Shown here: in pieces, positions 39,803 through 48,845 of the stretch
How positions within the stretch are numbered: the first letter of the stretch is position 1
How the letters are laid out: the number at the start of each line of letters is the position of its first letter
Assembly: GCF_903181435.1 (NCBI RefSeq)
Contig: NZ_CAEUHO010000004.1
Span: 682,001-746,000 of the forward strand
Reading direction: 5' to 3'
From: Bacteroides acidifaciens
GTDB lineage: Bacteria; Bacteroidota; Bacteroidia; Bacteroidales; Bacteroidaceae
DNA: 64,000 nucleotides
Notes under the pieces: model-generated
The model's input: only the letters and a program-made list of their open reading frames with translations
Database searches by the model: none
What the model was told of the DNA's origin: nothing
Translations under genes and position numbers: made by a program

Positions 39803-42800
39803 TTAGAATGTTAAGTTGATTCCGAATGTATAAACTGCCGGTACAGGGTAACTGCCGTTGTCTACTCCGAATGCGGTAGCGGTACCGCCCAGTTCGGGGG
39901 TATAGCCGGTGTTATGCTTCCACGTCTTCAGGTTCTGTATGTTGACATATACTTTGAGGGCTTGCAGGCGGATTTTCGCGAGCAGGCTTTTGTCGAATGC
40001 ATAAGCAAGTTGCACATTGCGGATGCGGAAGAAACGGCCGCTTTCGATGTAATAATCCGAATTCAGCGTGTTGATGGAATGTTTGGAGTTCAGCAATGGC
40101 TGGCTGTCGGAAGTCCCTTCGCCGTGCCAGCGTCCCAAGCGTTGCTCCATGTAGTTGAACTGGGCAAAGTTGTAGTTGTCCCACGTGCGGAAAATCTGGT
40201 TTCCGCCTTGCCCCATCATGTCGATATCCAACGACCAGTTGCGGTAGTTCACTCCGAGAGAGAAACCGTAAGTTACTTTCGGGGTCGGGTTACCTATCAT
40301 GGTACGGTCTTCCGGGGTAATCTTGCCGTCACCGTTGACATCTGCGAATTTTAAATCACCGGGGGTGACAGTGGCAAGCGTATTCTCCGGAGATGAGTTG
40401 ATGTCGGCTTGCGACTGGTAAACACCCGCTACCTTATATCCGTAGAAATAGCCGATAGGATAACCTGCCATTGTATAGCTCTGCTGCTTGTCTCCGGCAA
40501 TGATGGAATATCCTTCCTGGACAAGGCTTTTCACTTCGTTCTTGATAGTGGTCAGGTTGGCGCTGACGGTATATCCCCATTCGCCTATCTGGTCGCGCCA
40601 GGTTACTGCCATTTCCACACCTTTGTTCTGAATCTGTCCTAGGTTGCCGATGCCCGGAACTGTTCCGGAGATACCGGGAACCTCTGCCAACAGGTCTTTT
40701 GTGTTTTTCTTGTAATAAACACCTTCGAAATGCAGGCGGTTGCGGAGCAGGTTAGTCTCAAATCCGGCTTCCCAGGCTTCTACCTTTTCCCAACGGAGAT
40801 TCGGGTTGGGCAGATATGCCAGCTGGTATCCCGGATAGATGATGGAAGGCTTGCCGAATACGGCAGAGTAAGCGTTGCTCAACAACGGTTCGGCAGGATA
40901 GGCCCTGTCCAGGTTCTGGTTTCCCAGTGTACCGTAAGATGCCTTAATTTTCAACATGTCCAGCCACTTGATGTCTTTCATGAATTCTTCTTCGCTTATC
41001 AGCCAGCCGCCGCCTAATGAGAAGAAGTTCTGCCATTCGTTGCCCGTATAGGAGAATGCTGAAGAACCATCGCGGCGGAATGAACCGTTGAACAGGTATT
41101 TGCCTTTATAATTGTAAATGACACGTGCGAGCATGGACAATGTGCTGCGTTCCCATTGCGTACTTCCGTTGGTGGCAGTGGCGGCATCTCCGATGCTGAC
41201 AAACCACTTGTCGGGGTTGTTCGGTATCATCAGCCCTACTCCCTGCTTGCGTGCTCCGTCGAGCCGGCTCAGTGAGTTGTAATAGGTAGTGAAGCCTGCG
41301 GTAGCAGTCAGGTTATGATTGCCGTTGTCGAAGCTGTTGGTATATGTCAGTACGTAGTCGCTCTGTACTTTCGTTTCATTTTCTTTGAATTGGCTGACTT
41401 CCGTCTTTCCTGTTCCCAAAGTGGCGATGTCACCATTGACGGTAGAGTCGTATACTTTGACAATAGGGGTGTAGGTACGTCCGTTGTTGGATGCATAGTC
41501 CATGGAGAAGGTAGCTCTGAATTTGAAATGTTTCAGGAAATCCACTTCACCGTAGATATTGCCCGATGCGCGGTAGTTTTCGGCTTTGGTAGTGTTCGCC
41601 TTCAAATCTACGTCCACCATCGGGTTGTTGATTTGTGCCTTTTGGAATTCGGGCAGGGCGGTGTATAGTCCATATTCATTATTGTATACGGGAGCGATAG
41701 GAGTGGCACGAAGTGCGTTCAATACCTGTTTGGAATCGGCAGGAAGCATACGTGCACCGTTGAACTGGAAACCGACTTTCAGGAAATCCGTGATTTTATA
41801 ATCATTGCTGGCATTGATGGTCACCTTGCTGAATTTCTCATGCTCGATGTTGCCTTGCTCGTAAGAGTAGCCTACGCCCAGGTAGAAACTATGTTTGGGC
41901 GAAGCTCCTGTGATGCTGATATTGTTGTTGGTGATAAAAGCGTTTTGGAAAATCTCGTCCTGCCAGTTGGTGTTTGCATCCCATCCGGTGTAATCGAACG
42001 GAGCATCTCCCTGGTTGGCGAGTTGTTCGCTATACAGTTCCTTGAATTGCTCGCCATTCACCATTTTCACCTTATCTACTACTTTCTTGAATCCGAAGGA
42101 CGTGTTTATGTTCACTAATGTCTGTCCTTCTTTCGCTTTTTTGGTGGTGATGATGATAACGCCGTTCGCACCGCGTACACCGAAGATGGCGAGGGATGAC
42201 GGGTCTTTCAGAATCTCCATGGATTCGATGTCTTCGGGGTTGAGGAAGTTGATGTTGTCGTTGAACAGTCCGTCAACGATGTAGAGGGGTTTGTATCCGT
42301 TGATGGAGTTTGTCCCGCGGATACGGATTTCCGGGTCGGCACCGGCACGTCCCGAGTTTACGATTTGCACGCCTGCCACCTTGCCTTGCAGGGAGGAAAG
42401 CGGGTTCATCGCCGGCTTGTTGGCCAGTTCTTCCCCTTTGATGTTGGTGATGGAACCCGTCAAGTCTCTTTTCTTCGCACTACCGTATCCGATAACCACT
42501 GTTTCGGCAAGTACTTGCGAATCTTCTTTCAGGGTGACGTTGATAACGGTCTGCGTACCGACCTTGACGCTCTGTGAGGTCATTCCCACGTAGGAGAATA
42601 CCAGTACATCGTCTGGGGTGACAGAGATTGAATACTTACCGTCCATGTCCGTGATGGTTCCGGTGGAAGTTCCTTGTACGAGTATCGATGCGCCGATCAA
42701 TGGTTCATTGGCAGCGTCCGTCACTGTTCCTGTCACCGTCTTTGTCTGTGCAAAGGCAGATGTGGTGGCCAGTAGCAGGCAAACAAGCGTCATGATGCTC

Positions 42801-42868
42801 CTTGACCTGATGGCTTTTTTCTGAAGATGTTGTAAAAGTCTAGTCCTCATTGCATTAAATTTTTCCAT
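39803..42868 (-). CDS. SusC-type TonB-dependent transporter
   Basis: A 1021-residue SusC/RagA receptor. The N-terminus has a signal peptide (ATTSAFAQTK) and a carboxypeptidase-regulatory-like domain (KTVTGTVTDAANEPLIGASI), then the SusC plug with VVIGYGSAKKRDLTGSI and NPLSSLQGKVAGVQI, the IRIRGTNSING and YIVDGL words typical of the family, and a barrel ending FGINLTF. It transports oligosaccharides with its SusD partner. The longer start MEKFNAMRTR is used, but MRTRLL (6 codons in) may be the true one. A divergent regulator gene starts about 200 nt upstream. Confidence 0.95.
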   Translation of the reverse strand: MEKFNAMRTRLLQHLQKKAIRSRSIMTLVCLLLATTSAFAQTKTVTGTVTDAANEPLIGASILVQGTSTGTITDMDGKYSISVTPDDVLVFSYVGMTSQSVKVGTQTVINVTLKEDSQVLAETVVIGYGSAKKRDLTGSITNIKGEELANKPAMNPLSSLQGKVAGVQIVNSGRAGADPEIRIRGTNSINGYKPLYIVDGLFNDNINFLNPEDIESMEILKDPSSLAIFGVRGANGVIIITTKKAKEGQTLVNINTSFGFKKVVDKVKMVNGEQFKELYSEQLANQGDAPFDYTGWDANTNWQDEIFQNAFITNNNISITGASPKHSFYLGVGYSYEQGNIEHEKFSKVTINASNDYKITDFLKVGFQFNGARMLPADSKQVLNALRATPIAPVYNNEYGLYTALPEFQKAQINNPMVDVDLKANTTKAENYRASGNIYGEVDFLKHFKFRATFSMDYASNNGRTYTPIVKVYDSTVNGDIATLGTGKTEVSQFKENETKVQSDYVLTYTNSFDNGNHNLTATAGFTTYYNSLSRLDGARKQGVGLMIPNNPDKWFVSIGDAATATNGSTQWERSTLSMLARVIYNYKGKYLFNGSFRRDGSSAFSYTGNEWQNFFSLGGGWLISEEEFMKDIKWLDMLKIKASYGTLGNQNLDRAYPAEPLLSNAYSAVFGKPSIIYPGYQLAYLPNPNLRWEKVEAWEAGFETNLLRNRLHFEGVYYKKNTKDLLAEVPGISGTVPGIGNLGQIQNKGVEMAVTWRDQIGEWGYTVSANLTTIKNEVKSLVQEGYSIIAGDKQQSYTMAGYPIGYFYGYKVAGVYQSQADINSSPENTLATVTPGDLKFADVNGDGKITPEDRTMIGNPTPKVTYGFSLGVNYRNWSLDIDMMGQGGNQIFRTWDNYNFAQFNYMEQRLGRWHGEGTSDSQPLLNSKHSINTLNSDYYIESGRFFRIRNVQLAYAFDKSLLAKIRLQALKVYVNIQNLKTWKHNTGYTPELGGTATAFGVDNGSYPVPAVYTFGINLTF

Positions 42869-43044
42869 TTGTTAATATTTAGGTTGAAGTCTTTTTTCTG
42901 CCGTCTTTTGACAAGAGTAACAAAGGAAACAAACGAAAGTCGAAAAAGATTAGGAAAAGAGGGAGAAAGGGTAATTTTAACATTGCGGGGGGAATGTGGA
43001 AAGTTTTTATTTGTCATTTTGTTGCTTGTTTGTTTTATTTTATA

Positions 43045-43052
43045 TACATTTG
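43045..43052 (+). promoter_or_regulatory. -7 box of the TPR regulator; argues against a longer start
   Basis: TACATTTG lies 5 nt before ATG 43057 and 17 nt before ATG 43069. It falls inside a longer in-frame ORF that opens at 42994, so that extension is unlikely to be translated. Confidence 0.55.
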
Positions 43053-43068
43053 TGAAATGGAACAAACT

Positions 43069-44694
43069 ATGAAGTTACTTTTTTCTTGTATTATAGGATT
43101 GTCTCTGATATTGTTTCTTTCTACTTGTCATGTTGGAAGCGATGCAGGTATTCTTTTACGTCGGGCTGACTTGCTGCTGCAACAGTTTCCTGATAGTGCC
43201 TTGATGCTCCTTGAGTCCATTCCTCATCCTGAAAAGTTGTCCGGTTCTGAAAGAGCTGATTATGCAATATTCTTGGCTCGTGCAAGAACTAAGTTGTATG
43301 TTCATGAGCCAAATGATTCATTGATTCGGTTTGCAGTAGATTATTATAAAAGAAGCCGGAATAACGAGCGTAAGATGCAAGCTTATTATTATCGAGGTTG
43401 TGTGTATCAAGACATGCGTTGTATGGATTTGGCGGTGAAAGACTTTTTGCAGGCACTAAAAGTAATTCCTAAAGAGAGCGAGTATCTTTATTTGGGGGCT
43501 ATTTATGAGCATTTGGCTGGATGTTATGAAGAACAGAATCTTTATGAAGATGCTATGTGTGCCCATCATAAGGCATACGAAATTTATCTTGAGCAAAAGA
43601 ATAGTGGTCAATTATTTTATGCTTTAAGAGGGATTGGGCATATATTTGTTTTACAACATCAATTAGATAGTTCTTTGATATATAACAAGAAGGCGCTTGA
43701 TATAGCTGAAGCTACAAGGAAAAATTATCATAAATCTTTAATATTGGGTGAAATGGGGATGTTGTTTAATGAAATGGGGGAATATCATAAAGCGAATCAA
43801 TATATTACTGCATCTATATCTGTTGCGCCGGCAGGTACTAGTTTGTTCACAGAATATCTTTGGAAAGGGAATGTTTTGCGAAACTTACAGCAAATGGACT
43901 CTGCACGATACTATTTGAACTTGAGCAAATCTTCTCCTTATATATTCAATCGTGGTGGAAGTTATGGAGAATTATATAAATTGGAGAAAGAAGAGAATAA
44001 TTTTCCAGCAGCTATAGCGGCGGCTGATTCTCTTATTTATTATCTCGATTTAATTCATGATACAACAAAAGCTACTGAAACGGCTCGTTTGGCTGATAAA
44101 TATGAAATCGAACTTTATCAGCAGAAACTTGCAGGGAGATATAAAATTGAAGTTTTATTTATTTTGCTGTTCTTCATTATTGTAGGAGCGGTTTATTTTG
44201 GGATTGACAAGCGTCGAAAAAAGAAGTATCTTGAGTTACAAAATCAATTGATGAAGAGTCGCACAGATATTCTATCCGGAGACCTTGAGGAGCAGGATAA
44301 TGCTGAGACAGATTTAATGGGGATGTTGGAGCCGAGTTTAGAACTTTGTCTTCAGTTGTTTCGAAGGACGGAAACCTATGAGAGGCTTCTTTCTTTGGAG
44401 AAAAAGATGGGCGTAGCTACCTCTTTGAGTATTCATGAAGGACAGATGATTTGTGAAAGCATTTATGATACTTTTGGCGACATTATGCTTAAATTGAAAA
44501 TTCAATATGTTGATTTAACTAAAGAAGACTTGCTCCATTGCGTATTTTTCTTATTGGGTTGCTCCAAAGAAACAATCTTATTATGTACACGTGCTTCTGA
44601 AGGGGCATTTAAAAGTCGGAAAAGTCGCATGAAAGTTAAGTTAGGAGAAGAATTCTTTGGATGGATGACTACACGACAATGCCTTGTTCCATAG
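43069..44694 (+). CDS. Membrane-anchored TPR protein with degenerate C-terminal HTH (regulator candidate)
   Basis: A 541-residue protein. A lipoprotein-like N-terminus (FLSTCHVGSD) is followed by roughly six TPR units to about 350 (LAVKDFLQALKVIP, EDAMCAHHKAYEIY, ALDIAEATRKNYH), one transmembrane helix (VLFILLFFIIVGAVYFGI, about 365-382), a coiled segment and a C-terminal domain of about 100 residues (LTKEDLLHCVFFLLGCSKETILLCTRAS ... FKSRKSRMKVKLG) that looks like a divergent LuxR-type HTH. Bacteroides has many such periplasmic-TPR/cytoplasmic-HTH regulators. It diverges from the susC gene and may sense the glycan. ATG 43057 is the alternative start. Confidence 0.72.
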   Translation: MKLLFSCIIGLSLILFLSTCHVGSDAGILLRRADLLLQQFPDSALMLLESIPHPEKLSGSERADYAIFLARARTKLYVHEPNDSLIRFAVDYYKRSRNNERKMQAYYYRGCVYQDMRCMDLAVKDFLQALKVIPKESEYLYLGAIYEHLAGCYEEQNLYEDAMCAHHKAYEIYLEQKNSGQLFYALRGIGHIFVLQHQLDSSLIYNKKALDIAEATRKNYHKSLILGEMGMLFNEMGEYHKANQYITASISVAPAGTSLFTEYLWKGNVLRNLQQMDSARYYLNLSKSSPYIFNRGGSYGELYKLEKEENNFPAAIAAADSLIYYLDLIHDTTKATETARLADKYEIELYQQKLAGRYKIEVLFILLFFIIVGAVYFGIDKRRKKKYLELQNQLMKSRTDILSGDLEEQDNAETDLMGMLEPSLELCLQLFRRTETYERLLSLEKKMGVATSLSIHEGQMICESIYDTFGDIMLKLKIQYVDLTKEDLLHCVFFLLGCSKETILLCTRASEGAFKSRKSRMKVKLGEEFFGWMTTRQCLVP

Positions 44695-44800
44695 GTGCTT
44701 ATGTTGGATTGTGACATTTCTGTAACTTGCAGTCGAGATCTATAGTTATCTTGTAACTTTATTGTGACCAGGCATCTAGATTTATTTTAATCTTATTCCT

Positions 44801-44808
44801 TACATTTG
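44801..44808 (+). promoter_or_regulatory. -7 box of the lipoprotein/OMP pair
   Basis: TACATTTG, 131 nt before ATG 44940 and 26 nt before the start of a 31-codon leader ORF. Confidence 0.55.
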
Positions 44809-44834
44809 TAACATAACCAATAAAAATAAGTGTT

Positions 44835-44930
44835 ATGAAAGCGTTTGTTGGAAGGCACATTTACCGTGCAATAAAAGAAGTGTCGGTTAATATATTACAA
44901 CTAAATTCATTTATGTTTAATAATAAATAA
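44835..44930 (+). CDS. 31-codon leader ORF (uncertain)
   Basis: ATG 44835 to TAA 44928-44930 gives a basic peptide (MKAFVGRHIYRAIKEVSVNI...). It lies between the -7 box and the lipoprotein start, 9 nt before the latter. It could be a leader peptide, but length and composition alone do not prove translation. Confidence 0.25.
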   Translation: MKAFVGRHIYRAIKEVSVNILQLNSFMFNNK

Positions 44931-44939
44931 TACAATATT

Positions 44940-45881
44940 ATGAAAGCAAAGAGTAAAGAAGTTAGAAAGACGACAATTGTATTGACTTCGATTTTTATTT
45001 TATTATTCTTAGGTGCCTGCTCTTCTAACGAATTCACTCCAAATGGAGAAGAGAAAGTAAAGGCTGATGCATATACCCAATTGAGTGAAAACCTAGATTT
45101 ATATAACCAATCTTATTTGAAGGTCAATACTTGCCCACAAACAAGAGGCTGGTGGCATAAGTGGAATTGGTTTAATACTAGAGGAAAATATATTGTAAGT
45201 TGTGATGCTTTGGGGGCGAGAGTTGGTGCAAGATGGGGACGTTGGGGAGCTTTAGGAGGAGCGGTAGGAGCTTCTTTAATTGCAGCACTGTTTTCTGATA
45301 ATCAAGTAGTAACAGTTGATGATAAATTTACATGTAAATTACAAAATGCATCTTTACCGTTGAACTCAAATGAAGATCGAATGATAGATTCTGAATCTTT
45401 GGAATTGGATAGTATAGGCTATTATCATAATGAAATAATGTTGTCAATAGAGAGGAAGATTCCAGATGTTTATAATCAAAATTTGGATACTGATGAAGTG
45501 ATGTCTATTGTTAGTGGAGAAATGAAAGAACTTGATTGTCCAATGCCTGAGGAGCGAATAATAAAAGAAATTTTTAATGAGACTAGTGCCCTTATTCCAA
45601 GTAAAGATATTTTTCTTTCAGAGGAAGCTTTTGTGTCACACCTTGAGTCTGTACAACCTGAATATTTGCAAGATTATAAGATTATTAATGATTACTTAAT
45701 AACTACCCAAAAGATAGCGAAAGAAAATATACAGGATTATACAGAAGGGGTTGTTAGGGTTGTACAAGAATCAGAATTACAGCAGGAAGAGAAACAGGCG
45801 CTAGTTGGTTCCATTTTAGTTGGTGGAAATAGTGTGCTTTTATGGACAGAAGTGGATTCGGAAATATCAGACGAAGATTGA
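44940..45881 (+). CDS. Lipoprotein with a glycine-rich hydrophobic segment, unknown function
   Basis: A 313-residue exported lipoprotein (lipobox LGAC, Cys27; CSSNEFTPNGEEK). The striking part is about 88-118, CDALGARVGARWGRWGALGG followed by AVGASLIAALF, a run of small residues spaced GxxxG that could insert in or pack against a membrane, a glycine-zipper-like pattern. The C-terminal 190 residues are acidic and helical, with no catalytic motif. It is followed 23 nt later by a small barrel protein, so the two may work as an outer-membrane pair. I do not recognise the family. Confidence 0.7.
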   Translation: MKAKSKEVRKTTIVLTSIFILLFLGACSSNEFTPNGEEKVKADAYTQLSENLDLYNQSYLKVNTCPQTRGWWHKWNWFNTRGKYIVSCDALGARVGARWGRWGALGGAVGASLIAALFSDNQVVTVDDKFTCKLQNASLPLNSNEDRMIDSESLELDSIGYYHNEIMLSIERKIPDVYNQNLDTDEVMSIVSGEMKELDCPMPEERIIKEIFNETSALIPSKDIFLSEEAFVSHLESVQPEYLQDYKIINDYLITTQKIAKENIQDYTEGVVRVVQESELQQEEKQALVGSILVGGNSVLLWTEVDSEISDED

Positions 45882-45904
45882 AATGATTTAAAATCGTGTT
45901 AAAT

Positions 45905-46555
45905 ATGAAAAGATGTTATTTGTCACTTTTCTTGTTGTTTTTTGTAATGGTACTATTGGCTCAGAAGAAGTCAGATGAAAAATTTCTGATTTCTGTAGAA
46001 GCGGGAAAGGGCTGTTTAATTGGTAAATCTAATGTTTCCCCTGTTGGAGTAAATTATCGGAATCAATATAGCAGTGGCATTTCTATTAATACTAAGGTAA
46101 TGTATTTTTGGAATAGCTGGATAGGAGTAGGTTTAAAAGGGAACTCCTTTACTACTTCAGGAGACTATCTATTAAACGGAAAAGTAAATTATGCTGATGA
46201 TATTGTGACTTACTACGTTGCGCCGCAATTAGAAATGAGACGATCCTTCAGAAACAATTTTTTGATAAGTTTTGGAATGGGAATAGGGTATATGTATTAT
46301 AAGAACGAAAGTGCTAATGAAATAAATATGAAAACAATATCTCATTCAGATGCAGCCAATATGGATTTAATGTTTGAATATAAGATTATGAAAAGATTAT
46401 CTATTCGAGGAGGTGTATCATGTATTGCAGCTGATAATTTTAAAAAGATGAAGAGGACTATTGAGCAAGAAACAATTATTATTAAACCTCAAAAATGGGA
46501 TAAAATTCAAATGTTCCGCATAGATTATATATTTGGTATAGTTGGTGCATTCTGA
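45905..46555 (+). CDS. Small outer membrane beta-barrel protein
   Basis: A 216-residue protein with signal peptide (LFFVMVLLAQKK) and about eight predicted amphipathic strands (VNYRNQYSSGISINTKVMYF, MFRIDYIFGIVGAF). It resembles PorT/OmpW-like small barrels of Bacteroidetes. ATG 45905 is chosen; a GTG at 45896 would add three residues. It is 23 nt after the glycine-rich lipoprotein and ends at a strong terminator. Function unknown, perhaps an anchor or pore for the lipoprotein. Confidence 0.75.
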   Translation: MKRCYLSLFLLFFVMVLLAQKKSDEKFLISVEAGKGCLIGKSNVSPVGVNYRNQYSSGISINTKVMYFWNSWIGVGLKGNSFTTSGDYLLNGKVNYADDIVTYYVAPQLEMRRSFRNNFLISFGMGIGYMYYKNESANEINMKTISHSDAANMDLMFEYKIMKRLSIRGGVSCIAADNFKKMKRTIEQETIIIKPQKWDKIQMFRIDYIFGIVGAF

Positions 46556-46627
46556 TATTCTTATTTTACTTGGTTTATAGCAATCTTTGTATTTCTAAGT
46601 AAAAGAATATACTGATTATTCTCATTC

Positions 46628-46666
46628 GGTACTGTCCCTAATTTTATGTAAATTAGGGACAGTACC
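46628..46666. terminator. Perfect 17-bp bidirectional terminator
   Basis: GGTACTGTCCCTAATTT (46628-46644) pairs with AAATTAGGGACAGTACC (46650-46666) around a 5-nt loop between convergent genes; it ends 3 nt before the kinase stop. Confidence 0.9.
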
Positions 46667-46668
46667 AA

Positions 46669-47565
46669 TTAAAACATTTCCTTTGCAGTCGTCATGCAGT
46701 GAATGACGTCTTCTTTGCTTCCGCTGAAAGGACCGGATTTCTCAATTTTCAATGTAGACATGGCTGCCGCAAAGCGTCCTGCGTCTTCAATGCTTGCGCC
46801 TGATACCCGTTGGTATAAGTAGCCGATGGTATAAGTGTCTCCGCATCCTGTCGCGTCTACTACTTTTTCGGGTTGGTAAGCCGGGATACGGTAAAAATCG
46901 GTTCCGTCGAAAATAAGGGAACCCATGCTTCCGAGGGTGACCAGCACTTCTTTTACTCCCCATTCGTGTAACCGGCGGGCGGCTTCGTGCGGGTCGGCAA
47001 GCCCGGTCAGTACTTCCATTTCGTGCTCATTAACTTTGAGGAAATGGATATATTGCAGCGCTTCCCGTTTGTCTGTCCAGTCTATCGGATACACGTGTGT
47101 GTCGCGTACCTCGCGAAGGTAACCTTGCGAGTCTACCGCTATCAATCCTTTCCGGGAAAGTTCCTTGATTACTTCCAATGAGAAATCGTCTGCCAGCAGG
47201 GAGCCGAGATGGTAAATCTCTGCGTCTATTTCTTTGAGTTGGAGGGCGGTGAAAGGGTCTGCTTTGGCCAATACACGTTGGGTACGGTCGTCGGGATTGG
47301 CTCCATAGATATTTTCAAAATATACCGAGTACTTGCTGGGCAATGTGGTAACATTAATGCCTGCTTCGCGTAGTTGTTCTACTACGTTCATTTCGGTAGC
47401 ACCGACTGCTGTCACCAATGCATAGTCAATATCATTAAAATGGCGGATGGCATGCGAACAATAGAAGGCGGTTCCGCCAGGCATATAGACTGTGCTTTGT
47501 GGAGTAACCACTTTGTCCAGTGTGATGTGACCGATACAGCAGAGTTGATGTTTATTCATATCCAA
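46669..47565 (-). CDS. PfkB-family carbohydrate kinase
   Basis: A 298-residue ribokinase-fold kinase. GHITLDKVVTP and the glycine pair MPGGTAFYCSHAI (substrate-binding) come first; the second PfkB signature VDATGCGDTYTIGYLYQR (about 246-263) contains the catalytic base Asp in GCGD and the anion hole. It phosphorylates a sugar or nucleoside, but which one cannot be told. It is separated from the upstream tRNA-Leu by only a terminator that ends 6 nt before its start codon, which leaves no room for a promoter of its own. Confidence 0.9.
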   Translation of the reverse strand: MDMNKHQLCCIGHITLDKVVTPQSTVYMPGGTAFYCSHAIRHFNDIDYALVTAVGATEMNVVEQLREAGINVTTLPSKYSVYFENIYGANPDDRTQRVLAKADPFTALQLKEIDAEIYHLGSLLADDFSLEVIKELSRKGLIAVDSQGYLREVRDTHVYPIDWTDKREALQYIHFLKVNEHEMEVLTGLADPHEAARRLHEWGVKEVLVTLGSMGSLIFDGTDFYRIPAYQPEKVVDATGCGDTYTIGYLYQRVSGASIEDAGRFAAAMSTLKIEKSGPFSGSKEDVIHCMTTAKEMF

Positions 47566-47570
47566 TCAAT

Positions 47571-47603
47571 TAAAAAGCCTTCAAGACAGTATCTTGAAGG
47601 CTT
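47571..47603 (-). terminator. Terminator of tRNA-Leu
   Basis: Read on the minus strand, AAGCCTTCAAG and CTTGAAGGCTT form an 11-bp stem with a 7-nt loop followed by TTTTAA, a textbook intrinsic terminator 16 nt after the tRNA. Confidence 0.85.
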
Positions 47604-47618
47604 CTAGTTTTATTTCTG

Positions 47619-47700
47619 TGCGGATGATAGGACTCGAACCTACACGCCTCACGGCACCAGATCCTAAGTCTGGCGCGGCTACCAATTACGCCACATCCGC
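47619..47700 (-). tRNA. tRNA-Leu (anticodon TAG)
   Basis: On the minus strand the acceptor arms GCGGATG and CATCCGC pair; the anticodon loop CTTAGGA is closed by CCAGA/TCTGG, giving anticodon TAG; the T arm carries GGTTCGAGTCC. A long variable arm (GTGCCGTGAGGCG-like) is typical of leucine tRNAs. The 82-nt gene ends with discriminator A and no CCA is encoded. Confidence 0.95.
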
Positions 47701-47726
47701 ATGTGTAGCTTTTTTGTTTAGCGGTG

Positions 47727-47757
47727 CAAAGATAGGAAGATTTTCTGATTTGACAAA
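47727..47757 (-). promoter_or_regulatory. Promoter of tRNA-Leu
   Basis: On the minus strand, TTTG (plus CAAA 47754-47757) and TATCTTTG (plus CAAAGATA 47727-47734) are separated by exactly 19 nt, a full match to the Bacteroides consensus. It lies 27 nt upstream of the tRNA. Confidence 0.8.
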
Positions 47758-47773
47758 TTATTCGGTAATAAAG

Positions 47774-48796
47774 TTATTCACTTAATATCTCGAATGCCTT
47801 TTCAATCAGGGTATCTTTCTTTTTAAGTTGGTCTGCTTCAGACATATTGATGGCAATATCCGGTGCGATACCTTCTTCTAGCGGTTGTTCGTTTTTGTCG
47901 AAGTGCGGGCTGGCAGAGAAACGGATGCTCCATCCGTTTGGCAATTCCGATGAGAAAGGAAGTCCCGAACCGCCACCGGTCCAATCGCCGACTTGGATAA
48001 TTTCTGTATCTTCTATGCTGCGCATCGCATTAACAAAATCGTTTGTCGCGCTGTAACAACGACGGTTGGTTAATATAACGACCTTTTTTTGCCAACGGAT
48101 ACTGCTAGATGGTTCCAGATAAATCGGTTCCTTCTTAGAGAAGTCATTATGTCCCGGTCCTGTTTTGTGCTGAATGTATCCGGTCAGCGTCTTTTGGTTG
48201 GTAAACCGGGCGGCAATGCGGGTAGAGTTCGTCAGATTTCCACCACCGTTGTCGCGTACATCAATGATTAATCCGTTGCAAGGTGCCAGATAGAGAAGAA
48301 CCTCGTCCAAGTTGCCGTTTCCGACTCCGGCGCTGAAACTTTCATAACGGATATATCCTATATTATTATCGAATATCTTATATTTTAAGCCGGAAGCTGT
48401 GTAATAACCACTGCTGGCACTGCCCAGATAAGTCTGATAAAGAATATCTTCCCGGTAGTTCCAGTCGTATCCCTGATACCAATCATCGTAGAAAGAAGTG
48501 CGTTTTGCAGAAGAAAGATTGACATGCCCGTCTTTCAGGATATACAGCATCTGGCTTAGAATGTCGAACAGGTCATCGTTGGACATGGTCGGTATAATCA
48601 GTTTTCTGTATTCTTCGTGAACGGCATCCCAGTCAATTCCTTTTGCTTCCAGAAAACAGTACTGTTCGTCAATAATCTTCCATAGTTGCTCGAAGTTGCC
48701 TACGGGATCATTAGCGTACTCATCCTCCCTGATGCAGCCGGTCAGCGCCGGCAGGCAGCAGATTAGCAAAAGTAGTTGTATAATCTTATTTTTCAT
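47774..48796 (-). CDS. S41-family peptidase lipoprotein
   Basis: A 340-residue lipoprotein (lipobox LTGC, Cys21). The central part has LKDGHVNLSS, then VRDNGGGNLTNS (oxyanion region) and the catalytic Ser in NRRCYSATNDF. These are the signatures of C-terminal processing (tail-specific) proteases, but there is no PDZ domain visible, so the substrate mode may differ from Prc. It would act in the periplasm or at the surface. It follows the DUF3316 gene after 49 nt and may be co-transcribed with parC. Confidence 0.85.
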   Translation of the reverse strand: MKNKIIQLLLLICCLPALTGCIREDEYANDPVGNFEQLWKIIDEQYCFLEAKGIDWDAVHEEYRKLIIPTMSNDDLFDILSQMLYILKDGHVNLSSAKRTSFYDDWYQGYDWNYREDILYQTYLGSASSGYYTASGLKYKIFDNNIGYIRYESFSAGVGNGNLDEVLLYLAPCNGLIIDVRDNGGGNLTNSTRIAARFTNQKTLTGYIQHKTGPGHNDFSKKEPIYLEPSSSIRWQKKVVILTNRRCYSATNDFVNAMRSIEDTEIIQVGDWTGGGSGLPFSSELPNGWSIRFSASPHFDKNEQPLEEGIAPDIAINMSEADQLKKKDTLIEKAFEILSE

Positions 48797-48845
48797 TCTT
48801 GTTATCTCTCACGCTTTGAAGTTTCAACATTAAATTTTTGCTCTC

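Noticed and set aside
42994..43068. Longer start for the TPR regulator
   Set aside because: A -7 box at 43045-43052 lies within it, and the lipoprotein-like signal starts with the Met at 43069.
47619..47700. Integration site of an element at the tRNA-Leu gene
   Set aside because: No integrase or direct repeat of the tRNA end is visible nearby; neighbours are housekeeping genes.
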